The notes beneath the pieces are model-generated. The model was not told the origin of the DNA, did no database searches, and saw only the letters and a program-made list of their open reading frames with translations. A stretch of 64,000 nucleotides of DNA from Caenimonas sp. SL110 (lineage in GTDB: Bacteria > Pseudomonadota > Gammaproteobacteria > Burkholderiales > Burkholderiaceae_C), in assembly GCF_001044395.1 (NCBI RefSeq), contig NZ_JANU01000002.1, positions 124,001 through 188,000 of the forward strand, in the 5' to 3' direction. Shown here in pieces: positions 1-9,694 of this stretch (within the stretch, counting starts at the first letter, position 1; every line of letters starts with the position of its first letter). The position numbers and the translations under genes were made by a program.

Positions 1-1047
1 TACATCGCCGAGGTCAACGCCGACTACGACAAGGTCCGTTTCCAGCACGCCAACAAGAAGCAGGTTCCGCTGTGGCCGCTGGCCAGGGCGCGCGCCAACA
101 AGACGCCGATCGACTGGTCAGCTTACACACCGCCGGTTCCCAAGTTCATCGGCCGCCGTGTGTTCAAGAACTTTGATCTTGCTGAGCTGGCGAAGTACAT
201 CGACTGGGGCCCGTTCTTCCAGACCTGGGACCTGGCCGGTGCCTTCCCGGCGATCCTGAAGGACGAGATCGTGGGTGCCGAAGCGCAGCGGGTGCTGTCC
301 GACGGCAAGCGCATGTTGCAGCGACTGGTCGAGGGCCGCTGGCTCACGGCCAATGCGGTGATGGGCCTGTGGCCTGCCAACACAGTCAACGACGACGACA
401 TCGAGCTATACACCGACGAGTCACGCAGCCGCGTGGCCATGACCTGGTACGGCATGCGCCAGCAGAGCGAAAAGCATGTGGTTGAAGGCGTGATGCGCCC
501 GAGTCGCTGCCTGGCCGATTTCGTCGCGCCCAAGGGCGTGGCTGCGGACTATGTGGGCGCGTTTGCGGTCACGGCGGGGCTGGGTGTGGACAAGAAGGAG
601 CAGTACTTCCTGGCCGACCATGACGACTATTCCGCGATCATGCTCAAGGCGCTGGCCGATCGTCTGGCCGAGGCGTTCGCCGAGGCGCTGCATCACCGCG
701 TTCGCACGGACTTGTGGGGTTACGCGGCGGGCGAGGGGCTCAGCAACGAGGAAATGATCGCCGAGAAATACCGCGGTATTCGTCCGGCGCCCGGCTATCC
801 GGCGTGCCCGGACCACAGCGTCAAGCGTGAACTGTTCGAATTGCTGCAGGCGCAGGACGCGGACATGGGCCTGACCGAAAGCCTGGCGATGACGCCGGCG
901 GCCAGCGTGAGCGGCTTCTACCTGGCGCACCCGGACAGCACGTATTTCAGCGTGGGAAAGATCGGCGAGGATCAGTTGCAGGATCAGGCCGCGCGGCGCG
1001 GGGCGGATGTGAAGTTGCTGGAGCGGCTGCTCGCGCCGAATCTCTGA
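1..1047 (+). CDS. metH: Cobalamin-dependent methionine synthase, C-terminal part (5' end outside window)
   Basis: Open from base 1 in frame 1 to the TGA at 1045-1047, so the gene starts upstream of the window. The visible part is the S-adenosylmethionine-binding activation domain of MetH, which allows reductive remethylation of oxidised cobalamin. Recognisable stretches are WGPFFQTWDLAGAFPAIL, YGMRQQSEK, the run around YVGAFAVTAG, and near the end PGYPACPDHSVKRELF and MTPAASVSGFYLAHPDS, which are typical of this domain. In many Burkholderiales MetH is split into two genes; whether this is the second half of a split enzyme cannot be seen here. An intergenic palindromic repeat follows at once. 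Confidence 0.93.
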   Translation, partial: YIAEVNADYDKVRFQHANKKQVPLWPLARARANKTPIDWSAYTPPVPKFIGRRVFKNFDLAELAKYIDWGPFFQTWDLAGAFPAILKDEIVGAEAQRVLSDGKRMLQRLVEGRWLTANAVMGLWPANTVNDDDIELYTDESRSRVAMTWYGMRQQSEKHVVEGVMRPSRCLADFVAPKGVAADYVGAFAVTAGLGVDKKEQYFLADHDDYSAIMLKALADRLAEAFAEALHHRVRTDLWGYAAGEGLSNEEMIAEKYRGIRPAPGYPACPDHSVKRELFELLQAQDADMGLTESLAMTPAASVSGFYLAHPDSTYFSVGKIGEDQLQDQAARRGADVKLLERLLAPNL

Positions 1048-1062
1048 CCTCTTCGAGGGGAA

Positions 1063-1150
1063 GGGCCGCTGCGCGGTGGATGCCGGATCGAGTCCGGCAT
1101 GACAAGTCCGGCTGTCATTGCGGACTTGATCCGCAATCCATGCATTCAAG
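1063..1150. repeat. Intergenic palindromic repeat, copy 1
   Basis: Two palindromes in tandem: ATGCCGGAT-CG-AGTCCGGCAT (1080-1100) and ATTGCGGA-CTTGA-TCCGCAAT (1117-1137), separated by GACAAGTCCGGCTGTC and followed by CCATGCATTC. The same modules recur near 22.0, 23.0, 31.1 and 62.8 kb, always between genes. It could act as a transcript-end hairpin for metH; the function is unknown. Confidence 0.8.
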
Positions 1151-1241
1151 GCTGCTGGCACGACAACAGGGGCGCTAGTCCTACCTCTTCGCTCGTGCTC
1201 TTCCTATGGGCGGTAGCCCAACCGGCACTTATGGTGCAACC

Positions 1242-2210
1242 ATGCCCGACATCGCCTCCCACCTTCCCGCCTGGATCCGCAACCTCGCCACGCCCGCACG
1301 CCCGCTGATTCGCGCGGGCCAGCTCTGGAGGGACGCAGGTGGTGCCCAGATGAGCGCGGCCATGTCGTTCTACGGCATCCTGAGCCTGGCGCCCTTGCTC
1401 ATCGTCATGGTTGGCATCCTGGGCTGGTGGCTCGATCGGGACGTGCTCGAACGCGGCCTGGTCGCACAGATCGCGTCCTTGGTCGGTGACCAGGGCGGCG
1501 CACTCATCAAGGACGCCCTGGCCAGCGCCAAGAAGCCTGCCGAAGGCATCGTCGCCACGCTGATCGGTTTTGCCGTGCTGCTCTTCGGTGCAACCGGGGT
1601 GTTCGGCGAACTGCAGGAAGCACTCCAGCGTCTGTGGTTGCACGGCACAGAGGCCGGCGCCAGGCAGAAGTGGTGGCACACGGCGACCCTGCGGTTGCGA
1701 GGCGTCGGCTACATCCTGGCCTTCGGCTTCATGCTGCTGGTGTCGCTGGTCATTTCCACCCTGCTGGGCCTGTTCTCCGGCTGGGCGGGCGGGATGCTGG
1801 CACTGGAAACCCTGCTGCGCGTCGTCAATGAACTGATCGCCTTCCTGGTTTGCGCGGGCCTGTTTGTTGCCCTGATGCGAATCAGCTCCGGGCCCAAGCC
1901 CCGGATGCGTTTCATCGTGATCGGCGCATTCGTCGGCGCCATCCTGTTCACCATCGGCAAGCAGTTGCTGACTGCGTATCTCTCCACCGCCGCTGTCGTT
2001 TCGGCGTACGGCGCTGCAGGCTCACTGGTCGTGCTCTTGATGTGGATCTACTTCTCGTCGGCTGTCCTGCTGTTTGCCGCCGGGTGCGCCCGCGCGATGG
2101 AAGAAGAGCGCAAGCGTCAGGCCGCTATCAACGACCGCCGTTGTGCCAGCACCAGCGCAAGCACCGATGCGGCGCTCACGCCCAGCATGAGCCACAGTCC
2201 CCAGCGGTAA
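1242..2210 (+). CDS. YihY/BrkB-family inner membrane protein
   Basis: A 322-residue polytopic membrane protein. The N-terminal signature GGAQMSAAMSFYGILSLAPLLIVM is typical of the YihY/virulence-factor BrkB (UPF0761) family. About six membrane helices follow, with GASLVV/VLLMWIYFSSAVLLFAAGCARA near the end. The cellular role is not established; the old 'ribonuclease BN' label is considered wrong for this family. I take the ATG at 1242 (MPDIASHLP); an in-frame ATG at 1206 would add 12 residues. Its 3' end overlaps the convergent MFS gene by about 94 bp. Confidence 0.85.
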   Translation: MPDIASHLPAWIRNLATPARPLIRAGQLWRDAGGAQMSAAMSFYGILSLAPLLIVMVGILGWWLDRDVLERGLVAQIASLVGDQGGALIKDALASAKKPAEGIVATLIGFAVLLFGATGVFGELQEALQRLWLHGTEAGARQKWWHTATLRLRGVGYILAFGFMLLVSLVISTLLGLFSGWAGGMLALETLLRVVNELIAFLVCAGLFVALMRISSGPKPRMRFIVIGAFVGAILFTIGKQLLTAYLSTAAVVSAYGAAGSLVVLLMWIYFSSAVLLFAAGCARAMEEERKRQAAINDRRCASTSASTDAALTPSMSHSPQR

Positions 2211-3319
2211 CCTGCCTCGGCGCTCCAGAGCACGCCCATCAGGAGCGGTGCGAGGGCGCGCGCGATGGCGATGGGCACGCCCAGCGCACCGTTGAGCGAG
2301 GCCACGTGTTCGCGATTGACGTACTGCGCAATCGCCGTCCCCTTGACGATGGTCATCATGCCGTTGCCCAGGCCATAGAGCACCACGAAGAGCACAGCGG
2401 CCCAGGGGTGACCCGCGCCCGCGATCAGCGCACCCAGGCCCAGCGGGATCAGCATGGGGATGATCCGGTTGGCCATGTGCAGGTCGAAGTGGTGTTCAAA
2501 GAAGTACAGCAGCAGCCGACCCAGCACCTGCAGCACGCCGATGCTCGCGGGAATCGCGATCACCCAGGCTTCGGAAAGACCGGTGCCGCGCAGCAGGCTG
2601 ATCATGTGCGGCGGCAGCGCAGAGGTGACACCCATCATGCCGACGGCGAACACGCCCAGCAGCAGGAAAGGCGCGCTTCGCAGGTACACCGACGGTGGAT
2701 GCGATGGCGTCGCGCCGGATGACACCGGCTTCTTGGGCGCACCGCGCAGTTGCATCGCGTGCAGCGGCGCGCAAATGAAAAAGTGAAGTGCGGCCAGCAC
2801 CCAGAGCGCATGGCGCCAACCCATGGCGTCGATGAGAAAGTGCGACAGCGGAATGAACACCGTGCTCGCCAGGCCACCCAGAAACGTGAGGGTGATGATC
2901 GCCCGCCGGAAGTCATGCGGAAAGCGCCGTGTGACGACAGCGAACACCGGGCTGTAGAGCGTGCCGGCCAGCCCCAGGCCGAGCGCGATCCACACCGCAT
3001 AGAACAAGGCCACGCTGTCGATGAAGCTGTGCGCGACCAGGCATGCGCCCACCAGCAGCGATGCGCCTGTCATCACGGCGCGCTCATGGCCCCGGTCTAT
3101 CCACCTTCCGATGGGATAGGCGGCGATGCCTTCGGCAAACAGGGCAAGGCTGAATGCCAGCGACGACTGCGCGCGGCTCATGCCCAGTTCGCGTTCCACC
3201 GGTTCGAGCAGCAGCGCGAATGTGTAGAACACGCTGCCCCATGTGATGAGCTGCGCCAGCGACAGCCAGCCCACCAGCCGCCGGTCATAGGTCGGCGCGG
3301 TGGTGGCTGTTTCGCTCAT
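2117..3319 (-). CDS. Major facilitator superfamily transporter
   Basis: A 400-residue protein (start MSETATTAP) with about 12 predicted membrane helices. It has the MFS loop 2-3 motif as GRWIDRGHERAVM and the start of the second half after residue 200 (YLRSAPFLLLGVFAVGMMG). The substrate cannot be told from sequence. I chose the ATG at 3319 because the longer frame to 3430 runs antisense into comM and encodes an arginine-rich, non-membrane extension. It is transcribed away from comM, which ends 23 bp upstream, so the two may share a transcript. Confidence 0.85.
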   Translation of the reverse strand: MSETATTAPTYDRRLVGWLSLAQLITWGSVFYTFALLLEPVERELGMSRAQSSLAFSLALFAEGIAAYPIGRWIDRGHERAVMTGASLLVGACLVAHSFIDSVALFYAVWIALGLGLAGTLYSPVFAVVTRRFPHDFRRAIITLTFLGGLASTVFIPLSHFLIDAMGWRHALWVLAALHFFICAPLHAMQLRGAPKKPVSSGATPSHPPSVYLRSAPFLLLGVFAVGMMGVTSALPPHMISLLRGTGLSEAWVIAIPASIGVLQVLGRLLLYFFEHHFDLHMANRIIPMLIPLGLGALIAGAGHPWAAVLFVVLYGLGNGMMTIVKGTAIAQYVNREHVASLNGALGVPIAIARALAPLLMGVLWSAEAGYRWGLWLMLGVSAASVLALVLAQRRSLIAA

Positions 3320-3341
3320 GCCGCTATCGTACGTGCTGCGG

Positions 3342-4871
3342 TCAACCCTGCGCAGCCAGCGCGCGCCGATACTGCACCGCCTCGGCCACATGCGCGACTT
3401 GCGTGTCGGCCGCGCCCGCCAGATCCGCAATCGTGCGCGCCACCTTCATCACGCGGTGGGTGGACCTTGAACTCCAGCCCAGCCGCGCCGACGCCACGTT
3501 CAGGAATTTCGCCGCGGCCTCGTCCAGCCCGGCATGCATGTCGATCTCTTTTCCTTGCAGCGCAGAGTTGGCCTTGTCCTGCCGGCGCGTAGCCCGCTCG
3601 CGTGCTTGCTCGCAGCGCTGGCGAATCGTCGCGGTGGATTCGCCAGCGACCGATTGCAGCAACTGGTCGGATGCAATGGCCGGCACTTCCACATGCAGGT
3701 CGATCCGGTCCAGTAGCGGGCCGCTCAACTTGCCCTGATAGCGCGCGACCTGGTCGGGCGTGCAGCGGCAGGCCTTCTGCGTCGATCCCCGGAAACCGCA
3801 GGGGCAGGGGTTCATCGCACCGACAAACTGGAACCGCGCCGGAAACTCGGCGCGCCGGGCCGCGCGCGAAATGGTGATGGTGCCGGTCTCCAGCGGTTCG
3901 CGCAGTGCCTCCAGCGCACCGCGTGCGAACTCGGGCAACTCGTCCAGAAAGAGCACGCCGTTGTGCGCCAGCGAAATCTCGCCGGGCCGGGGTGGCGATC
4001 CGCCGCCCACCAGCGCAACCGCGCTGGCCGTGTGATGCGGACTGCAGGTCGGCCGCAGTGCCCAGCGCTCGGGCTTGAACTGACCCGCGAGGCTGGCGAT
4101 GGCCGCGCTCTGCAAGGCCTCCTCGACCGTCATCGCCGGCAGCAAGCCGGCAAACCGGTGCGCCAGCATCGACTTGCCCGAACCTGGAGGCCCGAGCAAA
4201 AGGATGCTGTGACCCCCAGCCGCAGCGATCTCCAGCGCGCGCTTGGCCGCAGCCTGTCCCTTCACATCCGAGAGGTCGAGATAGCTCGCGGCCCCCACCA
4301 CCGGCTGCGCGATAACGCGGCTCCAGCCGTCCCCCGGTTCGGCGGGTTCATCGCCCGGCAGAAACTGCCCCACGACATCGATCAGGTGCCGTGCCCTCCA
4401 GACCTGCGCCTGCGGCACGAGAGCCGCCTCCTCTGCGCTGCCGGGCGGCAGCACCATCTTCGCCGTCCCGCCCCCGGCGTGAACCGCAAGGCTCATGGCG
4501 AGCGCCCCGCGTACCGGCCTCAACTCACCCGACAACGACAGTTCGCCCGCGAATTCATGACCGGCTAGCTTGGCTGCATCGACCTGTCCGCTCGCAGCCA
4601 GGATGCCCAGGGCGATCGGCAAATCGAAGCGGCCCGAATCCTTGGGCAACTCGGCCGGGGCCAGGTTGACCGTGATGCGCTTGTTATGCGGAAACTCCAG
4701 TGCGCTGTTCTGGATGGCGCAGCGGACCCGCTCCCGCGCCTCCTTCACCTCGGTATCGGCCAAACCGACTAGCGTGAAGCTGGGCAAACCGTTGGCCAGG
4801 TGCACCTCAACGGTGACTGCGGCAGCCTGCAGCGCCACCAGCGCGCGGCTTTGCACCAAAGACAAGCTCAT
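3342..4871 (-). CDS. comM: ComM/YifB-family AAA ATPase (Mg-chelatase-like)
   Basis: A 509-residue protein. The N-terminal lon-protease-like fold starts MSLSLVQSRA, with the LVGLADTEVKEARERVR signature. The central AAA module has Walker A GPPGSGKSM, GEISLAHNGVLFLDELPEF as Walker B region, and MNPCPCG. The C-terminal lid ends with the MKVARTIADL segment. In transformable bacteria ComM is a hexameric helicase that promotes branch migration during natural transformation; elsewhere it is often called YifB. Length and motif order match the family. I chose the ATG at 4871; upstream codons extend into the intergenic regulatory region shared with the porin operon. Confidence 0.93.
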   Translation of the reverse strand: MSLSLVQSRALVALQAAAVTVEVHLANGLPSFTLVGLADTEVKEARERVRCAIQNSALEFPHNKRITVNLAPAELPKDSGRFDLPIALGILAASGQVDAAKLAGHEFAGELSLSGELRPVRGALAMSLAVHAGGGTAKMVLPPGSAEEAALVPQAQVWRARHLIDVVGQFLPGDEPAEPGDGWSRVIAQPVVGAASYLDLSDVKGQAAAKRALEIAAAGGHSILLLGPPGSGKSMLAHRFAGLLPAMTVEEALQSAAIASLAGQFKPERWALRPTCSPHHTASAVALVGGGSPPRPGEISLAHNGVLFLDELPEFARGALEALREPLETGTITISRAARRAEFPARFQFVGAMNPCPCGFRGSTQKACRCTPDQVARYQGKLSGPLLDRIDLHVEVPAIASDQLLQSVAGESTATIRQRCEQARERATRRQDKANSALQGKEIDMHAGLDEAAAKFLNVASARLGWSSRSTHRVMKVARTIADLAGAADTQVAHVAEAVQYRRALAAQG

Positions 4872-4931
4872 TATTTTGTTTCTCCCTATTGCGGTGCGTC
4901 GAACGCGCCCTGATTCCCGTTGCCGCCGTTT

Positions 4932-4948
4932 TGCACCAACGCAGTGCG
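4932..4948 (+). promoter_or_regulatory. Candidate NtrC enhancer site
   Basis: TGCACC-AACGCA-GTGCG is close to the NtrC consensus (GCACC-N5-7-GGTGC). It sits about 80 bp upstream of the sigma54-type promoter of the porin-glnK-amtB operon, the usual enhancer distance. The right half lacks the second G of GGTGC, so this is inferred from one imperfect dyad. Confidence 0.5.
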
Positions 4949-5025
4949 AAATCAGCGACACCTCCGGTGTGACTAACGCAGCGGCCCGGGGAGCCGTGTA
5001 CCGCGAAATGGTTCCTGTGACTTAA

Positions 5026-5043
5026 TGGCACGCCTCCTGCTTA
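5026..5043 (+). promoter_or_regulatory. Sigma54-type promoter for the porin-glnK-amtB operon
   Basis: TGGCACGCCTCCTGCTTA has the invariant GG (5027-5028) and GC (5039-5040) separated by 10 bases, matching the -24/-12 consensus TGGCACG-N4-TTGCW. It lies about 40 bp upstream of the GTG start at 5085. Nitrogen control through NtrC fits the downstream glnK-amtB genes. Confidence 0.72.
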
Positions 5044-5084
5044 GGGATGAGTTCGTAACCTTTTTCTATCCTCAGGAGAATTCA

Positions 5085-6193
<1,109 letters not shown>

Positions 6194-6224
6194 CCCAGCC
6201 CACTACAAACTACAGAGACGAAAC

Positions 6225-7751
6225 ATGAGAAAACTTCTTGCTTCCCTCGCCCTGGGCCTGGGACTTCTCGCGGGCGGCTCGGCCGTCCTGGCGCAGGCGC
6301 CTGCCGCGGGGGCCTCGGCACCCGTGGCTGCTGCGTCTGAAGCCGCACCTGCAGCCTCCGCTGCAGCGCCTGCCCCAGCGGCAGCTGCTGCAGCCGCGCC
6401 CGCAGCTTCGGCACCCGCCGCAGCCGCAGCGCCGGTACCGGTTCCCAACAAGGGCGACACCGCCTGGATGACCGTGGCCACCATCCTCGTGATCCTGATG
6501 ACCATCCCCGGCCTGGCCCTGTTCTATGGCGGCCTCGTGCGCAGCAAGAACATGCTGTCGGTGCTGATGCAGGTGTTTGTCGTCAGCGCGATGATCTATG
6601 TGCTGTGGGTCATCTACGGCTACAGCGTCGCGTTCACGGCGGGCAATCCGTTCATGGGCACGCTCGACAAGCTGTTCCTCAAGGGCATCACGCCGGACTC
6701 CATTGCTGCCACCTTCAGCAAGGGTGTCGTGATTCCTGAACTGACCTTCGTCGGCTTCCAGGCCACGTTCGCCGCCATCACCTGCGCGCTGATCGTCGGT
6801 GCCTTCGCCGAGCGGATCAAGTTCTCTGCAGTGCTGCTGTTTTGCGCCATCTGGTTCACCTTCAGCTACTTGCCGATCGCCCACATGGTCTGGTACTGGG
6901 ACGGCCCGGATGCAATCACTGACGCAGCTTCGCTGGAGAAGGTCACTGCCGCAGCCGGCTGGCTCTGGGCCAAGGGCGCTCTCGACTTCGCAGGCGGCAC
7001 CGTGGTTCACATCAACGCCGGTATCGCCGGTCTGGTGGGTGCCTATGTGATTGGCAAGCGCGTGGGCTACGGCAAGGAGTCGCTCACGCCTCACAGCCTG
7101 ACGCTCACGATGGTCGGTGCATCGCTGCTGTGGGTGGGCTGGTTCGGCTTCAACGCCGGCTCCAACCTCGAAGCCAACGGCGTCGCCGCACTGGCCCTGG
7201 TCAACACGCTGGTCGCGACCGCTGCCGCAACGCTGTCCTGGATCGCCGGTGAAGCCCTCTCCAAGGGCAAGGGCTCCATGCTCGGCGCTGCTTCCGGCGC
7301 TGTTGCCGGCCTGGTGGCGATCACCCCGGCTTGCGGCTTTGTCGGCCCGATGGGCGCGATCGTGATCGGCCTGCTGGCTGGCCTGGTCTGCCTGTGGGGT
7401 GTCAATGGCCTCAAGCGCATGCTGGGCGCTGACGACTCGCTGGACGTGTTCGGCGTCCACGGCGTGGGCGGTATCCTGGGTGCCCTCTTGACCGGCGTGT
7501 TCGCAGCGCCTTCGCTGGGCGGCACGGGCGTGTACGACTATGTGGCCAACAAGGCTGGCGAAAGCTACTCGATCGGCGGCCAGGTCTGGATCCAGTTCCA
7601 GGCTGTGCTGACCACGGTGATCTGGTCCGCAGTGGTTTCCTTCATCGCCTACAAGCTGGTCGATCTGGTGATCGGCCTGCGCGTGACCGAGGAAGAAGAG
7701 CGCGAAGGCCTGGACATCTCGTCGCACGGCGAGACGGCCTACAACCGCTAA
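6225..7751 (+). CDS. amtB: Ammonium transporter AmtB
   Basis: A 508-residue inner-membrane ammonium channel. The N-terminus is a signal-peptide-like segment followed by an unusual run of about 55 residues made almost only of Ala and Pro (roughly residues 20-75). The Amt core begins at NKGDTAWMTVATILV. Core motifs include LALFYGGLVRSKNMLSVLMQ, the pore stretch AHMVWYWDG, DFAGGTVVHINAGIAGL (first twin His) and FGVHGVGGILGALLTG (second). The C-terminal tail ends EREGLDISSHGETAYNR, the cytoplasmic segment contacted by GlnK. Start is the ATG at 6225. A strong terminator follows at 7791-7825, closing the porin-glnK-amtB operon. Confidence 0.95.
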   Translation: MRKLLASLALGLGLLAGGSAVLAQAPAAGASAPVAAASEAAPAASAAAPAPAAAAAAAPAASAPAAAAAPVPVPNKGDTAWMTVATILVILMTIPGLALFYGGLVRSKNMLSVLMQVFVVSAMIYVLWVIYGYSVAFTAGNPFMGTLDKLFLKGITPDSIAATFSKGVVIPELTFVGFQATFAAITCALIVGAFAERIKFSAVLLFCAIWFTFSYLPIAHMVWYWDGPDAITDAASLEKVTAAAGWLWAKGALDFAGGTVVHINAGIAGLVGAYVIGKRVGYGKESLTPHSLTLTMVGASLLWVGWFGFNAGSNLEANGVAALALVNTLVATAAATLSWIAGEALSKGKGSMLGAASGAVAGLVAITPACGFVGPMGAIVIGLLAGLVCLWGVNGLKRMLGADDSLDVFGVHGVGGILGALLTGVFAAPSLGGTGVYDYVANKAGESYSIGGQVWIQFQAVLTTVIWSAVVSFIAYKLVDLVIGLRVTEEEEREGLDISSHGETAYNR

Positions 7752-7790
7752 GCCACCGACAGATCACTGCAAGTTCTCCTTTGGATGTTC

Positions 7791-7825
7791 AGCCCGCGCG
7801 AGTGCAAGCTCCGCGGGCTTTTTTT
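7791..7825 (+). terminator. Rho-independent terminator after amtB
   Basis: Perfect 8-bp stem AGCCCGCG (7791-7798) / CGCGGGCT (7812-7819) followed by a run of seven T (7819-7825). It separates the nitrogen operon from galM. Confidence 0.93.
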
Positions 7826-7863
7826 CGCCCTCAGGAACGGGGCGCAGGCTGCACAATGCGGCC

Positions 7864-8718
7864 ATGATCCGATTGAATGCCGGTGAGCTGATCTGTGAAC
7901 TCGAGCCGCAACTGGGCGGCTGCATGTCGGGGCTGTGGCTGGGCGATGTGCCTGTGCTGCGGCCACCGCCGCCGGGCGGCCTGCGTTCGGCGAGACAGTC
8001 CGGGTGCTACCCGCTGGTTCCGTTTTCCAATCGCATCGCGCATGCCACGCTGCAGTGGCAAGGAACGCTGTACCCGCTGATCCAGAACAATGCGCCCGAG
8101 CCGCATGCGATCCATGGCGTGGGCTGGCAGCGTCCCTGGGAAGTGCTGGAGCACGACGAGCGATTGGTGATGATGAGTTATGAGCACGCGCCCGACGAGG
8201 CCTGGCCGTTTGCGTTCGATTGCTCGCAAACCATGCGCGTTGCAGGCAATTCGATTGAGCTCACGCTCGCCATGACCAACCAGTCGGCCGTTGCCGCACC
8301 GGCGGGACTCGGATGGCATCCGTATTTCGTCAAGCGTGCGAACAGCCGCGTCTCGTTCGAAGCGACCGGACGCTGGGAGATGGGTCCGGACAAGCTGCCC
8401 ACGTCCCGTTCAGCGTCGCGGGGGTTGAGCCAGGATTGCGCAACGCTGGATGTGGATCACTGCTTCGACGGCTGGAGCGGCGTTGCAGTCTTGCAGGACG
8501 ACGCGTTGAAGGTGCGGGTGTCGTCCACGCTCAGGCGCGTCGTGATCTTCACGACGCCGCAGCGCGACATCGTGGCGATCGAGCCCGTCAGCCATGTGAA
8601 CAACGCCATGAGCCTGGTGGACGCGGGCGCAGACCCGGCCACGCTGGGCGTTGAAATCCTGCAACCCGGCGAGACGCTCTCGGCGCAGATGACCATCGAC
8701 GTGGAGCGCGCATCATGA
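7864..8718 (+). CDS. Aldose 1-epimerase (GalM-like mutarotase)
   Basis: A 284-residue protein of the galactose-mutarotase fold. Visible signatures are the LGGCMSGLWLGD start, YPLVPFSNRI, HAIHGVGWQRPWEV with the two conserved His, GLGWHPYF with the third His, LDVDHCFDGWSG and EPVSHVNNAMS. The family interconverts alpha and beta anomers of aldoses. The 3' end overlaps the SMP-30 family gene by four bases (ATGA), so the two are translationally coupled and probably act on the same sugar or sugar lactone. Confidence 0.88.
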   Translation: MIRLNAGELICELEPQLGGCMSGLWLGDVPVLRPPPPGGLRSARQSGCYPLVPFSNRIAHATLQWQGTLYPLIQNNAPEPHAIHGVGWQRPWEVLEHDERLVMMSYEHAPDEAWPFAFDCSQTMRVAGNSIELTLAMTNQSAVAAPAGLGWHPYFVKRANSRVSFEATGRWEMGPDKLPTSRSASRGLSQDCATLDVDHCFDGWSGVAVLQDDALKVRVSSTLRRVVIFTTPQRDIVAIEPVSHVNNAMSLVDAGADPATLGVEILQPGETLSAQMTIDVERAS

Positions 8719-9644
8719 TGCAGTGGTCGGCTGTCGTGAACGAGCCGGATCAACTGGGCGAATCGCCGTTCTGGCACCCGCAGGAGCAGCGGCTGTACTG
8801 GGTGGACATTCCTGCGTTCCAGATTCGCAGGCTGGATCCAGCAACGGGCGTTGTGGAGAGCTGGGCCGTGCCCAGCGAGCCCGGTTGCATCGCACCCGCG
8901 CGCAGTGGCGCCCTGGTGATTGCGCTGAGGGACGGCATCTATCGCGCGCAAAGCTGGGGCGGTGCGCTGCAGCTGGTGAGCCGTTTCGCGCATGACAGCG
9001 CGACCACGAGATTCAACGACGGCAAGGCCGACCCCGAGGGCCGCTTCTGGGCCGGCACCATGTACGAGCCGCGCGATGCCCGCAAGGCCGAGCTGTACAG
9101 CATCGACATGCGTGTGCAGGAGGGCCGTCCTCCCGGACCGCATATCGAGCTGAAGGCGCAGAACGCCATCATTTCCAACGGGCTCGCCTGGTCACCCGAC
9201 GCAAAGGTCGTGTACTGGGCCGACACGCCCTCGCATGTGGTGCAGGCCTGGGACTGGGACAGGCACACCAACGCGATGACCCATCACCGCGAATTCGCAC
9301 GCGTTGCGGGCAAGCCCGATGGCTGGAAGCCGGGCGATGCGGGTTACGGCGGCCGTCCTGATGGCGCAGCCGTGGACGCCCAGGGCAACTACTGGGTGGC
9401 GATGTTCGAAGGCCAGCGCCTCTTGAAGTTCTCTGCCAAAGGCGAACAACTGGCTGAGATCCCGTTGCCCGTGCGCTGCCCCACGATGCCCTGCTTTGGC
9501 GGCCCCGATTTGAAGACGCTCTACCTCACCAGCGCCAGCTACAAGCGGCCTGACGACGAGCTGAAACAGCTGCCGCTGTCGGGCCGCGTGATCGCCGCGC
9601 AAGTCGATGTGCCGGGCCTGCCCGTCAATTTCGTCAGCGACTGA
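8715..9644 (+). CDS. SMP-30/gluconolactonase/LRE family lactonase
   Basis: A 309-residue six-bladed propeller protein. The signatures are the metal-ligand Glu in DQLGESPFWHP, LYWVDI, TRFNDGKADPEGRFWAGTM, the active-site Asn in ISNGLAWSPD, and the Asp of YGGRPDGAAVDAQGNYWVAM. Family members hydrolyse aldonolactones with a divalent metal. With the upstream mutarotase it would open sugar lactones. It is followed 50 bp later by glcE, in the place where glcD might be expected. Confidence 0.88.
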   Translation: MMQWSAVVNEPDQLGESPFWHPQEQRLYWVDIPAFQIRRLDPATGVVESWAVPSEPGCIAPARSGALVIALRDGIYRAQSWGGALQLVSRFAHDSATTRFNDGKADPEGRFWAGTMYEPRDARKAELYSIDMRVQEGRPPGPHIELKAQNAIISNGLAWSPDAKVVYWADTPSHVVQAWDWDRHTNAMTHHREFARVAGKPDGWKPGDAGYGGRPDGAAVDAQGNYWVAMFEGQRLLKFSAKGEQLAEIPLPVRCPTMPCFGGPDLKTLYLTSASYKRPDDELKQLPLSGRVIAAQVDVPGLPVNFVSD

Positions 9645-9694
9645 CCCCAAAAACTTCAATTCAACGAGCGCCGCCCACGCTTACCATCGCTGCA

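Noticed and set aside
4959..4971. ACACC-TCC-GGTGT as a second NtrC site
   Set aside because: The three-base centre is shorter than the five to seven bases of NtrC sites.
6210..7727. Antisense frame of 505 codons over amtB
   Set aside because: amtB on the other strand is a certain gene; the antisense product is low-complexity (Gly/Arg/His/Gln).
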